Source: Falciphora oryzae
Taxonomy: Eukaryota; Ascomycota; Sordariomycetes; Magnaporthales; Magnaporthaceae
NCBI GenBank assembly: GCA_000733355.1
Contig: JNVV01000001.1
Coordinates: 3,444,278-3,508,277 of the forward strand
DNA: 64,000 nucleotides
Direction of reading: 5' to 3'
A program made the translations under genes and the position numbers. Positions 32,401-42,652 of this stretch are shown piece by piece. Position 1 is the first letter of the stretch; each line of letters begins with the position of its first letter. The notes beneath the pieces are model-generated. The model was not told where the DNA came from, searched no databases, and worked only from the letters and a program-made list of their open reading frames with translations.

Positions 32401-34763
32401 AGCAGGTCAGGATGGCAGTTCAGACCGTCTCGATGTGGACAGCCACCACTGTCGCTAGCAAGGTCAGGGGCGAGCATGGAAAGGGCGTCGCCCAGCCCGA
32501 TGCTACCACTTGGAGCCTCTACGACACTGTCCGCGAAACGGCGAGGTCCCAGCCCCGCCAGTCGGACGAGCCGCTCGTTATTGAGAGCAGCCGCTTCTGG
32601 CAGCCTTCTAGCCAAAACAAGAAGCAGACTCCGGTCTGGATCCTCGCCGGCAACCAGGAGCGAGTGAAGCCCACAGCTGCGCCCATGGCAGTTCAGGAGA
32701 AGACCACCCTCCTCTGGTCTGTCAGCACCGCTTTTTCGCGCAGCAAGGGTGACCACGGCAAGGGCGTTGCTCACCCGGACGCTGCTACCTGGGCGCTGTA
32801 CGACATTGTCCGCGAGACTGCGCGGTCGAAGCCCCGCCAGTCAGAGGAGCCTCTCCCCATCCAGAGCGATCGCCTCTGGCAGCCTGCTGGCCTCGGCCAG
32901 CCGGCGACGGCTCTGCTGTGGACTGCCTCGATCAAGACGGCCAAGGCCCACAACAAGGGACTTCCCCAGCCGGACGAGGCTACCTGGCGCCGATATGACG
33001 TGACCAAGGAAACGGCCAGGGCCAAGGCGCGCCCAGCCGAGCCGGCCACTATCGAGAGCACCTACATGTGGATCTCGACGCCTCCCGAATCCCCTAAGGA
33101 GGTCGTTGACTGGAGCATGGCGGGCACCATGGCCAAGAAGCCGGCCTCTCCCATCTCTCCCACCTCGCTCCCCTCGCCCGTGTCAATTTTGACCGTCGAC
33201 TCCAACGAGCAGGCCAAGACCACCCTCTGGATCGCAGCTGCCCCCGCCATCGCCCCTGTGGCCATGACTGGTCTCTTCCAGCTCCAGCCCAAGGTCTCTG
33301 ACGCCCGGTCGACACTCGCAAGCCCCGCTGCCATCAACATGGCGCGCAAGGCTCGCTCGCCCGAGCTCAAGCCCCTCGACAAGCTCACATCGACTGACCT
33401 CTGGGTCGCCGCCGCCCCTGCCGATGTCGAGCGCAACTGGATCTCAATGCAGCAGGCTTCCCCCTCCACCGAGACTTCCTCCCTCAAGCCTTCCTCCCTC
33501 AAGGCCTCCCGCACCCCTGTCCTGAGGGCCACCCCGGCCGACTGGAGCCTCGCGGTTCGGCAGGCCGCCGACGCGAGCTACCCGCCCGAGTGGATGCCCA
33601 GGTGGGCCGCGTCGGGCAGCGAGTGGGCCGCTGCTCTTGAGCAGGCCGTTGCCGCAAGCCGCTTCCCTCCCATGGCTGAGCAGCGACAGGCGTCGGCTCC
33701 CCGGCCGTCAGCCACCGCCGCCGACTGGGCCCTTGCGCTTTCGCAGGCCGTCAATGCCAGCTACCCTCCCGAGTGGATGCCCAGGTGGGCCGCCTCGGCC
33801 GCTGAATGGGACGCGGCCCTTGAGCAAGCTGTGACTGCCAGTGCTTACCCCGCTGTCGTTGAGTCGAAGAAGGTCGTGTCTCGGCCATCTGTCACCCCTG
33901 CCGACTGGGCCCTCGCCACCCAGCAGGCGGTCCTTGCGAGCTACCCTCCCGAGTGGATGCCCCGCTGGGCTGCGTCTGCCGATGAGTGGGACGCCGCCGT
34001 CAAGGCGGCCGCGGCTGCCAGCTACCCGGCGGCCGAGACTCCGGAGCCCGAGCCCGTGGTCGGGTCCGAATCGGCGCGAGCCACGAGCACCCCCGACAAT
34101 TCTGTCAGCAGCGAGATTTCCGGAGCGCACGAGGCCTTTTCCTTCGTGCAGGAGCCCTACTACGAGCCCCAGCCGCAGCTGATGCAGGAGTACGCCATGC
34201 CCGAGACCACCAACAGCTACGAGCAGTACCAAGGATACGCCGTGGCCGACCAGGGCATGTACCAGCAGCAGTTCCAGGGCTACGCCACGCCGTACCAGAA
34301 CCAAGGCTACGCCATGCCTCAGCAGCAGGCCTCGTACGGCTTCTCCGGATACGCCGTGCCCGAGGCGAACACGGTCAACTACGGCTTCAACTACGGCTTC
34401 GACGACAACACTAACGCCGCCGTGGTTGAGGAGCCGGCTGCGCCGCAGCAGCAGGACGCCTTCATCATGGCGCAGATCGAGGCTCTGGAGCAGGAGAGGC
34501 TGTTCGCCGAGCAGATGCTGAACCGGCCCCAGGGCATGGGCGAGGCCATCACGATGGAGACCTCCGAGCAGGCCCCACAGTCGTCGATGGCGCCAGTGCC
34601 CGTCGGTTTCCTGCAGCCTATGCCGCTGCAGCAGGAGGAGCCCAAGGCCGAGGTCGTTGCGCGCCCTCTCTCCCCCGCCGTCCCCGCCATCCCCGCTCCC
34701 GTCGCTTCCGCAGCTGACGACTCTTCGGCGTCCAAGGGCAACCGCGTCACGCTTCTGTACTAA
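26401..34763 (+). CDS. Giant 7-helix membrane protein with repeat-rich tail
   Basis: Function unknown. Exon 1 is 26401..26447. The intron 26448..26614 has donor GTCAGT, branch ACTAAC about 20 nt before acceptor ATAG. Exon 2 is 26615..34763; 2731 aa. The start context is CACCATGG. Splicing fuses MAAPGGTSALIAAFA-F to GIVVNGASAALFLNV, completing a first membrane helix (~7-30). Six more follow (~42-66, 73-100, 112-132, 145-170, 185-210, 214-236). Then comes a long Pro/Ser/Arg-rich, probably disordered region. An acidic block (~1455-1490) leads into DETTLWEIASLLKTDN. Eight ~75-aa repeats follow (~1570-2169), then three 60-aa repeats (~2322-2491), and a Tyr/Gln-rich tail with QGYA motifs. Starting at the in-frame ATG 26580 would lose most of helix 1. 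If the intron is retained, translation stops after 44 codons. Confidence 0.8.
31276..33072 (+). repeat. Eight tandem LW-type repeats, ~225-bp period
   Basis: Each unit reads roughly (L/M)W(S/T)A...(K/R)GDHGKGVAQPD..TW..YD.V.ET.R..PRQSE...ESD.LWQP. LW(Q/I) unit ends fall near 31446, 31671, 31896, 32121, 32343, 32595, 32874 and 33066. The first four spacings are 225, 225, 225 and 222 bases; later ones vary (252, 279, 192). Units ending at 31896 and 32121 are nearly identical in DNA. Confidence 0.9.
33532..34038 (+). repeat. Three tandem 60-aa ADW/PPEWMPRW repeats
   Basis: The unit is T.ADW.LA..QAV.ASYPPEWMPRWAAS..EW.AA...A..AS. Copies start near 33532, 33712 and 33892, with 180-183-base spacing. 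ASYPPEWMPRWAAS is invariant or nearly so in all three. It is distinct in sequence from the preceding LW repeats but shares their Trp/Ala richness. Confidence 0.9.
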
Positions 34764-35531
34764 ACAAAGGCGTTGATGGACTTTTCTTTTTGTTATTTAC
34801 TTTTCTCTTCTTATTTTTTGGTGTACTGTTGGAAGAATCAAACCCTGGAATGGGTATGGGATGAGAGCGACGGAGCAGGAACTGCAAATAAGGGAAATAC
34901 ATGGGGTTGCTGTATTTTGCGTTTTCTTTTTGGCGCAGCCCCCGGTTCATAAACCTCGGCGTCTTCTTGGACGATGGCCTTGACGAGGCGGATGTCAAGA
35001 CCCTGTACAAACTTCGACCACAGCATTGTGTCCTTCCTTTTATGAATTTCTTTTTGTGCGTTAGCTCTTTTTTTTCTTTGTTTTTCCAAAAATTGAAACC
35101 ATCCATTTGTAATGGTAGCCAGCCACCAATCGTTCACTGTTTCCTAGCTATTTATATCCGCCAAGGCTATATACATACATGCATAGGTCCCGTCTTTATA
35201 TCCCCTACTAGTCGCGGCCTCACATTCAGACGGCCTGAGATGGACTCGGGATGATTTTTAGTGTCAACAGCCCGCCGGACAGCAATGCTGACCCGGTGCG
35301 GGCCGAAACACAGGCGCATGGAGCTAAGGGTTCGCTACGGCACGACCCTGACGTAGAGAATCCTTCGTCGCTACAAAGAATCATGTCACGTCTGCAGGAT
35401 CATACCGGCGAGCGAGGTGCAAAAACGGAGGGCGTTGGCGACCGAAAATATGGGTTCTTGGGTGAGCCCGTAGATCAAGGTACAGACAGGCCATCGCGGA
35501 CAAAAACACCCAGCAACGTCAGGAAGGAGTC
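34764..35531. other. Intergenic region, T-rich 3' flank
   Basis: Probable 3' UTR of the giant gene (T-rich, 34770-34830) and promoter of the following small membrane protein. No gene supported. Confidence 0.5.
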
Positions 35532-36100
35532 ATGCTCCGGGTGGCGCCCCTGGTGACGAGCTCGATGAGCCTGTGGTCCTGCGTGGACCAGGACCTGTAC
35601 TGGGGCAATTTCGTCAAGCCCGAAAACCGGCAGAGGGCGAGCGAGATCCTGCCACAATACGTATGACGAGCCCCTTTCTCTCTCTCTCTTTTTTTTTTTT
35701 TTTTTGTTCTATCACCCGGACTAGCCACTAACCATCGGGCACTACATAACAGTGGAAGACGGCCCTGAACCGAGCGCTGGCGCACATCTTTGCGCTCTAC
35801 CTCGGCTCAGCCGGGGCCGGTCTGGCCAACTCGCTGGGCGGCGCGGGGGCGGGGGCGGCCAAGACGCTGTACGCGGCGGGCGCGGCGCTGTCGCTCTCCC
35901 ACTTCCTCTTCGTGCCCCTCGTGGCGCCGCTCATCCGGTCCATGGTGGAGGACGACAGGCCCGGCAAGGCGTGGGCCACGCAGGCGCGCTGGCTGCGCGT
36001 GCACCGCGCCGGGAGCCTGACGGTCGACCTCGGCGGCTGGCTGTGCTTCCTGGCGGCCGTGACAAGGAGTTTGTCTGTTTCTGTGCCTGCAGCGGCGTGA
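35532..36100 (+). CDS. Small integral membrane protein, DUF1772/anthrone-oxygenase-like
   Basis: Exon 1 is 35532..35660 (43 codons). The intron 35661..35752 (GTATGA...ACAG) contains a CT/T tract and a CTAAC branch. Exon 2 is 35753..36100; 158 aa. The opening MLRVAPLVTSSMSLWSCVDQD and FVKPENRQRASEILPQY-W resemble fungal DUF1772 proteins, a family that includes anthrone oxygenases of polyketide pathways. Predicted helices lie at ~1-20, 47-70, 78-105 and 135-152. No polyketide synthase lies nearby, so a pathway role is not supported. A further upstream exon cannot be excluded. Confidence 0.65.
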
Positions 36101-36503
36101 GCCGGAAGGCCAATGCATGTCTGCTAGCTCGGCAATTTTTCTGAATAATACCCGACGGGTGGAAAATTCCCTCGCAACGCAATAGGCAGGCAGCTGTTTG
36201 GGGTATCTCCACCCACCAAGCAGCGTCGATCCGACAACGGCGTTTTCTCCGCATTCCACACCCTCACTTTGTGCTCGTATGCATCCTTACCCCGAGCTTT
36301 TGCTTTACGTGGGGGAACAATCACGCGCCGGAAAAATCTCGACCGAGATGGGGGGCGAGTATAGAGCTGGCTGGGATGCCGATGACATGATGGACGGGGG
36401 CTGTTGAGGGACTTGTAAACCTTCCGGCCTTTCATTCACCCTTCTCCCTTGTTTTATTTCTTGTCTTTTCTCTGTTTCACTCCGTGCAATAGACCTTGAA
36501 AAA

Positions 36504-36536
<33 letters not shown>

Positions 36537-36543
36537 CAACAAC
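36101..36543. other. Promoter and leader of L-galactonate dehydratase
   Basis: 443 bases between two co-directional genes. The last part is a pyrimidine-rich stretch (~36430-36480) followed by the 31-A tract directly before the start codon. Confidence 0.5.
36505..36535 (+). repeat. 31-A homopolymer in the 5' leader of lgd1
   Basis: Pure A from 36505 to 36535, ending 8 bases before the ATG (GCAACAACATGG). On the sense strand, so the mRNA would carry an internal oligo(A) leader if transcription starts upstream of it. Confidence 0.85.
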
Positions 36544-37978
36544 ATGGCTCAGCGCGAGATCACCATTACCGGCTGGTCCACCAGGGACGTCCGCTTCCCG
36601 ACGTCTCTGGACAAGACCGGGTCGGACGCCATGAACGCCGCCGGCGACTACTCGTCTGCCTACTGCATCCTGCAGACCGATTCGGAGTTCTCAGGCCATG
36701 GCATGGTGGGTGACCTTGACAGATCGAACGCACCTACCTCCAGGCAAGCTCTCCTCGCTAATCCAAGCTCCTCCCCTGCAGACCTTCACCATCGGGCGCG
36801 GCAACGACATCGTCTGTGCGGCCATCAACCACGTGGCGGACCGCATCAAGGGCCGCACGCTCTCGTCGCTGGTCGCGAACTGGGGCCAGACGTGGCGGCA
36901 CCTCGTCAACGACTCGCAGCTGCGCTGGATCGGCCCGGAGAAGGGCGTGATCCACCTGGCGCTCGGCGCCGTCGTCAACGCCGTCTGGGACCTGTGGGCC
37001 AAGACGCTCGGCAAGCCCGTGTGGCGCATCGTGGCCGACATGACCCCGGAGGAGTTTGTGCGCTGCATCGACTTCCGCTACATCACCGACGCCGTCACGC
37101 CCGAGGAGGCCGTGGCCATGCTGCGCGAGGCCGAGGCCGGAAAGGCCGCCCGCGTCGCCGAGGCCGAGGCCAACCGGGCCGTCCCCGCCTACACCACCTC
37201 GGCGGGGTGGCTGGGCTACGGCGAGGACAAGATGAAGGCGCTGCTCGAGGAGACGCTGGCCAAGGGGTACAAGCACTTCAAGATCAAGGTCGGCGGCAGC
37301 GTCGAGGACGACCGGCGGCGGCTGGCCATCGCGCGCGAGGTCATCGGGCACGACCGCGGCAACGTGCTCATGGTGGACGCGAACCAGGTGTGGTCGGTGC
37401 CCGAGGCCATCGAGTACATGACGCAGCTGCGCGAGTTCAAGCCCTGGTTCATCGAGGAGCCGACGAGCCCGGACGACGTGCTGGGCCACAAGGCGGTGCG
37501 CGACGCCCTCAAGCCCTACGGCATCGGCGTCGCGACCGGCGAGATGTGCCAGAACCGCGTCGTGTTCAAGCAGCTGCTGGCCAGCGGCGCCATCGACGTG
37601 TGCCAGATCGACGCGTGCCGCATGGGCGGCGTCAACGAGGTGCTCGCCGTGCTGCTGATGGCGCGCAAGTTCGGCGTCCCCGTCGTGCCGCACTCGGGCG
37701 GCGTGGGCCTGCCCGAGTACACGCAACACCTGAGCACCATCGACTACGTCGTCGTGACGGGCAAGCTGTCGGTGCTCGAGTACGTCGACCACCTGCACGA
37801 GCACTTCCTGCACCCCTCCGTCATCCGCGACGGCTACTACCAGACCCCCGTCGAGCCCGGCTACAGCGTCGAGATGAGGCCCGAGAGCATGGACCGCTAC
37901 TCGTACCCCGGCGAGCCCGGCGTCAGCTGGTGGCGGTCCGACGAGGCCAAGCCCATCCTCGAGGGCGAGAAGATCTGA
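36544..37978 (+). CDS. lgd1: L-galactonate dehydratase (enolase superfamily)
   Basis: Cytosolic Mg-dependent dehydratase converting L-galactonate to 2-keto-3-deoxy-L-galactonate, the second step of fungal D-galacturonate (pectin) catabolism. Exon 1 is 36544..36705 (54 codons); intron 36706..36781 (GTGGGT...TGCAG); exon 2 is 36782..37978; 452 aa. The opening ITGWSTRDVRFPTSLDKTGS and GHGM-TFTIGRGNDIV match fungal Lgd1/GaaB. Enolase-superfamily residues are in place: KxK in HFKIKVGG, metal ligands in MVDANQVW, IEEPTSPDD and ATGEMCQNR, and the His region VPHSGGVGLPEY. The close relative L-fuconate dehydratase (ENOSF1 type) is the main alternative. A pure A31 tract precedes the ATG by 8 bases. Confidence 0.92.
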
Positions 37979-38439
37979 GGGGCTGTATTCTGCATTTCTC
38001 TGCATATGAAGCGTTTGATTTTATTGTTATGATAAAGGGGTTCGGTCGCAAATTGACCGTTCCGCGGGGCAACGATGGCATCCCGTATGTCTCTGACGAC
38101 AGAGACATCCACAGCGGCGGATAAAGGGAAAAGGTTGGACATGGATATAGAGTAGGGATGAAAATGAATAGCTGTGGCACAACACGGAATTCTCATAGTT
38201 AAGGGGCTATGCATGTTCTAGTCACGGGTTTTCGAACATATGTCTACCTCCTATGTCTAGAACTGTAAGGAAGTGAATGCCGTAGCAGGCTACACAAGCA
38301 TAGAATAGACATGCAGACACAGCAAGTGCAGCTCTGAAACCAGTTCTTTGATCTAAATGTCTCAATACTCGCTTGTAGTCTATCAAAGCAGGCACCACGT
38401 CTATCTAGATGCAACATGGCCAACCCACCGGACTCCCCC
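37979..38439. other. Convergent 3' flanks of lgd1 and the Apd1-like gene
   Basis: 461 bases holding both 3' UTRs; A/T-richer than the coding sequence. No gene. Confidence 0.5.
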
Positions 38440-39843
38440 CTACCAGCTCAGAAGCCCCTTCTGCCTGTCAAAGCCACCCCTGAGCTGCGTCTCAGGCTTG
38501 ACCACCTTCCCCTGCAGTATCGTGTACCGCACCAGGTTCTCAACATCCGGCGGCGCGATCCTAGCCAGCCAGATGCACTGCGCCGCCCCGACATCCTTCG
38601 CCTCCGCCTTGCCTCCCGCGGACGACAGCAGGCGGGCCTGGACCTCCTCATCCGAAACCTCGGCCCTCGAGACCCCGTCGAGCCCGAACGGGTCCGGGCG
38701 GCGGTACACCATGACGTTGGCGCTGTACTTGTGGCCCCCGACGTGCGAGATGAAGTAGACGCCCACGCCGCCGGGCCGCTCGTCGTCCAGGTCCCGGTGC
38801 AGGCCCAGGGGCCGCAGGTGGCGCTCGAGCTCGCGGCGCAGCAGGGGGGCGCTCTGGCCGCAGCGGGCGTCGCGCGTCTTTTGCGAGCAGAGGAGCACCA
38901 GCACGCTGTGCGGGCACGGCCGGCTCGTCAGCCCCGAGGGTGTGGAGAGCGGGAGCGGCGGGATGGCGGGCTGCTGCTGCTGCTGCTGCTGATCTTGCTG
39001 GGCCGAATCCTTCTCCCCGTCTGTCGTCGCAGCATCCCCGGGTAATGGCGGCGGTACCGAGGGCCCCATAGGCGAATCGTTGGTCGGCCCGACGGCGACA
39101 AAGTCCGACAGCAGCGACTGCGCCGTCTTGGGCGTCACGTTCTCGACGATCCGGAAGGCCGGCAGGATCAGGGCCGTGGTGGGCTCCGAGTAGTCGCTGG
39201 TATGTCCCGGCGTGGGGATGTTGGAGGCGGACAGCATAAGACGACCGTTCGCGGGCTTGTCGGCGGCGCCGTCGACGGCCTCCATGACGCTGCCCTTCTC
39301 GTCGGCCACGTCGCGCGCCCAGTCCGACTTGCCTGTCGCCACCAGCACGTGCGTGGCCCAGCCCTTGACGTGCCCGTACAGCACGTCCGACTCGTCGATC
39401 TTGAAGCCGCGCGGCAGCCTGACGGTGCAGCTGTCGCAGTCGCGGCTGCACGCGTCCCCGTCGGCGGCCGGCTCCGTCTTGGCGAACAGCCGGTCTGCCG
39501 GCGCGGGACCGCCGCCGCCGCTCCCGCTACCATCGCCCAGGGCCAGCTTCTTGGCGCTGCTCAGCAGGGACCTGAAGCCCGAAGCCATCTTTTGCTTGAT
39601 CGGCGGCTTGGGCAGTGTCCAGGCGCCGGCTGTGGGCGAGGCCTGCTGTGGAGGTTGAAGGCCCCGATGGTCGTGGTTCGTTGCGTCTGTTGCTCCTTTC
39701 GCATCGGGCTGGAGACTTTTTTCTCTGCTGCTGCCGCTGCCTGTGTCGAGACCTGCCGCGCCGTCGTTGCCTGCTGTATTGCAGCTGCTGTTGCCCGCTG
39801 TGGGCCGCGCCGGGGACGCCGTCGCTGACGCTGGTGGGGGCAT
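38440..39843 (-). CDS. Sucrase/ferredoxin-like [2Fe-2S] protein (Apd1 family)
   Basis: Thioredoxin-fold protein of the Apd1/Aim32 class, redox role unknown. Single exon, 467 aa from 39843; an in-frame ATG at 39996 would add 51 residues, and one at MASGFRSLLSSAKK would shorten it. Low-complexity N-terminus (Pro/Ser/Gly, ~1-120). CSRDCDSCTVRLP begins the first domain (~130). SDWARDVADEKGS follows. A poly-Gln run lies in a linker. The C-terminal domain has CSQKTRDARC (C319, C328; C-x8-C) and HVGGH (H367, H371; H-x3-H). This arrangement fits the two-Cys, two-His cluster ligation described for Apd1. It ends with AQCIWLARIAPPDVENLV and GGFDRQKGLLSW. The poly-Gln is coded by a CAG repeat (38970-38993). 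Confidence 0.85.
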   Translation of the reverse strand: MPPPASATASPARPTAGNSSCNTAGNDGAAGLDTGSGSSREKSLQPDAKGATDATNHDHRGLQPPQQASPTAGAWTLPKPPIKQKMASGFRSLLSSAKKLALGDGSGSGGGGPAPADRLFAKTEPAADGDACSRDCDSCTVRLPRGFKIDESDVLYGHVKGWATHVLVATGKSDWARDVADEKGSVMEAVDGAADKPANGRLMLSASNIPTPGHTSDYSEPTTALILPAFRIVENVTPKTAQSLLSDFVAVGPTNDSPMGPSVPPPLPGDAATTDGEKDSAQQDQQQQQQQPAIPPLPLSTPSGLTSRPCPHSVLVLLCSQKTRDARCGQSAPLLRRELERHLRPLGLHRDLDDERPGGVGVYFISHVGGHKYSANVMVYRRPDPFGLDGVSRAEVSDEEVQARLLSSAGGKAEAKDVGAAQCIWLARIAPPDVENLVRYTILQGKVVKPETQLRGGFDRQKGLLSW

Positions 39844-41189
39844 CCTGACGTGATTTATAGCAGGGCCGGCCCTGTCTTGCCGTCTGGCGCCCGGGGATAT
39901 CTTTAATCCCGCTACAAGCCAAACGCTGACAGCTTCCTTTTCGTGCTGTTTGACTGCCGAAAGCAAGCGTAGAATTGCGACGTCAACAGCCGCCACACGT
40001 TCGTGCTTCTCACCAGGCAGCCTCGCTCCAGTGGCATTTATATTCGGCTCAGGCGTCCATCCAAAAAAGACACCCCCAGCGAACCACCGTTATCTCCGCG
40101 TCGGCTTTGACGCACACCGGTCGAACCGGTCCGGATGGACCAATGCCATGCCACTGGGACCCCTTATCCCCGGTCCTCCGACAGACTTCCGCCGATGCTT
40201 TGACTGACATCCATCGCGTTGTTCCACGCCTAGCATGGAAATCTTATCCCATCTCGACCGTGTGTCACCGAAAACGGTTAAACTTCCCTAGTCGAGAACC
40301 AGAGGGGAAATGCGGCTCTAATAGACGCACAGTATTACCCTAGAGAGTTCTCACTGCTGGACTTCTGAATTCTTATTCCATTTTCCCATCACAAACCACT
40401 TCAATTACCAAGTTCAACGCCGCTGTCGCTTGACCTATGCAAGTTCCGACCTGGCAAACTCCCATGGGTGATATTGTGGGCATCAAAGCCTGCCAGGGGA
40501 CGAGAAACATCCTCCTCTGACCAGGTCGGTTCGCTGCTTGTTTTGTTGTGTTCAGAGACGAACTTTAGACCATAGACTCACGTTTACAATCAGGACATCA
40601 AAAAACGCGTGCTTCATGTCTTCTTGATTCTATTTTGGTATCTCCTTGGCTTATCTCCTCCAAAGAGTCCAGTGTCGCCCACATGTCCCAAACATTATAG
40701 ACCTTTAGTGGTTCTTTTTGCTCTTCCTGTCGTCTTGTCTGCCTCCCACAACATGACGGAAATGCTTCCCGATATGTGATCGACCCTTAGAACAATCCAG
40801 GGCGTAGAATGGCTCGAGCCATACAAACATGGTCGAGTCGCTTCGTCAAGTCGACGCCAGGTCTGACGCCTGCCTCCCAGGCTTTTACTCCCCGCAAAAA
40901 TCCTTCCCGACACGAATATTAGAATCGAATAAGAGAACAAGAGCCTCGCAGGAGATGGTGGAGGGGAGAGTCGCGGGGTGCCGTGATTGCGATTCCGCAT
41001 GGCGTTGTTTTCCATGCCGCATTATGAAGTCGCTTAAAGGTCGTAAAAAGGAGGCGTACAAAAATGTTATATAGACCGAACATGGCCGACGCGGGGGGGA
41101 AGGTCGAAGAGGGAGGTGTTCACCCCCTGCCAAGAGCCAGAGGGGCGATGCAAGTGACCGGGCGTAACCAATTGCCGCGGACTCTTCTT
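39844..41189. other. Intergenic region between Apd1-like and mpg1 genes
   Basis: 1.35 kb: promoter of the Apd1-like gene and downstream flank of the pyrophosphorylase. No supported gene; frames here are short and overlapping. Confidence 0.5.
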
Positions 41190-42652
41190 TTACATGATAA
41201 TGGCGGGAACGTCAACGTTGGCCTTGATGCTCTTGTGTGGCAGGACGCTGCCGCCGTTGACGTAGATCTCGTCGCCGATGGTGACGTCGTCGCCGAGAAC
41301 CGTGACGTTCTCCAGGCGCGCCCACCTGCCGACGGTGCTGTTCCAGCCGACAATGGTGCTCTTGACCCAGGCGTGCTCCTTGACCTTGGAGCCCGACAGC
41401 AGCACGCAGCGCTGCAGGCGGACGCCGTCGCCGACCACGACGTTGGGGCCAATGGTGACGTTGGGGCCGATGCGGCAGTTCTTGCCGATCTTGGCCGTGG
41501 GGTCGATCAGGACGTTGCCGCCGTGCACGTACGGCTCCGACGTGGGCGTGAGGAGCTTGGAGCCCTTCTTGGCCAGCGATGAGAGGTACAGGCAAGTGCC
41601 CGTCAGGAAGTCCTTGGGCTGACCGACGTCCATCCAGAAGCCCTCGAGGTCAAACGAGTGCAGCTGGCCATCGCGGACCATGGCGGGGAAGGTCTCCTGC
41701 TCGATAGAGGTTGGGCGCAGCTCGATGCGGGACAGGACCGACGTGTTGAGGATGTAGATACCGGCGTTGATGCGGTTGCCGACGAACTGGACCGGCTTCT
41801 CGACGAAGCGGTCGATGCGCGAGGCGTGGCCCGGCTGGTGGACGACGACACCGTACTTGGACGGCTCCTCGACCTTGGTAACAACGATGGTGCCCTCCTC
41901 GCCGTGCGCCTTGTGGAAGTCGGCCAGCTGCTGGAAGGGGTACTCGCACGTCACGTCCGAGTTCAGCACAAAGAAGGGGGTGTCGTCCTTCAGGAGAGTC
42001 TCCTCGGCCAGCTTCAGGGGGCCGGCGGTGCCCAGGGGTTCCGTCTCGACTGAGAAGGTGATGTTGATGTTGAACCTCTTGGAGTACTGCGCAAAGGCGG
42101 GACGACGCGGCGTTAGCGGGCGGGTTCTCGGGGTTCCACGGCCACAAGCCGCGACGAGTGTTGACCCATCGGCGACTGCCGGGGGTACACGTGGTGACCG
42201 GGACGGCATACCTCAGCCAATGACTTCTCCATGACCTCGGGCCGGTAGTTGACAGCAAGCACGACATCGGTGACACCAGCAGCGGCCAGGGCCTCGATCT
42301 GGTGCAAGATCATGGGCTTGTTGCCGAACTCGACGAGAGGCTTGGGCAGGGTCAGGGTCTGCGAGCAAAAGTAGGGTTACAAGTTAGTGGAAATGTTTCT
42401 GCACAAGGCCTATTTCCCCTATGGGGCCGGGGGCTGCCCGTCTGCGATGCGCGGAGAGAGAACCTACCAAGGGCCGGAGGCGGGTGCCGAAACCGCCGAC
42501 GAGAATAAGGGCTGCACGGAGGAGCGGTCAGTGAGCTGTCGCCAGGCGGGAGGCGCCCGCCCTTGCGCGGGCGCCGGGTCGCGCCGAGGGCAGGAAGCAA
42601 GGAAGCAGAGCCCAGTCATCCTCTCCCCGGCTGGAGGCAACTTACCCTTCAT
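41190..42652 (-). CDS. mpg1: Mannose-1-phosphate guanylyltransferase (GDP-mannose pyrophosphorylase)
   Basis: Makes GDP-mannose from GTP and mannose-1-phosphate, for N/O-glycosylation, GPI anchors and cell-wall mannan; cytosolic. Four exons: 42652..42646 (7 nt: ATG AAG G), 42511..42468 (44 nt), 42358..42212 (147 nt), 42086..41190 (897 nt). All introns have GT...AG ends. Joined: [33 protein letters not shown]...[22 protein letters not shown]. 364 aa, the usual fungal length. The nucleotidyltransferase loop [11 protein letters not shown] and the KP motif are intact, with NSDVTCEYP and [13 protein letters not shown] left-handed beta-helix of hexapeptide repeats follows ([20 protein letters not shown]) and the C-terminus is DVPAIIM. 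A CCAAT box lies ~540 bases upstream. Confidence 0.97.

Noticed and set aside
31401..32774. 457-codon minus-strand frame with its own repeats
   Set aside because: Mirror of the LW repeat array of the giant + strand gene; repeats on one strand always give repeats in the antisense frame.
35532..37978. Possible metabolite cluster (DUF1772-like plus dehydratase)
   Set aside because: No synthase, tailoring oxidase set or regulator adjoins; neighbours are housekeeping genes.
36496..38124. 542-codon + strand frame
   Set aside because: Wrong-frame overlap of the L-galactonate dehydratase; Arg/Gly/Ala-rich with no family signal.
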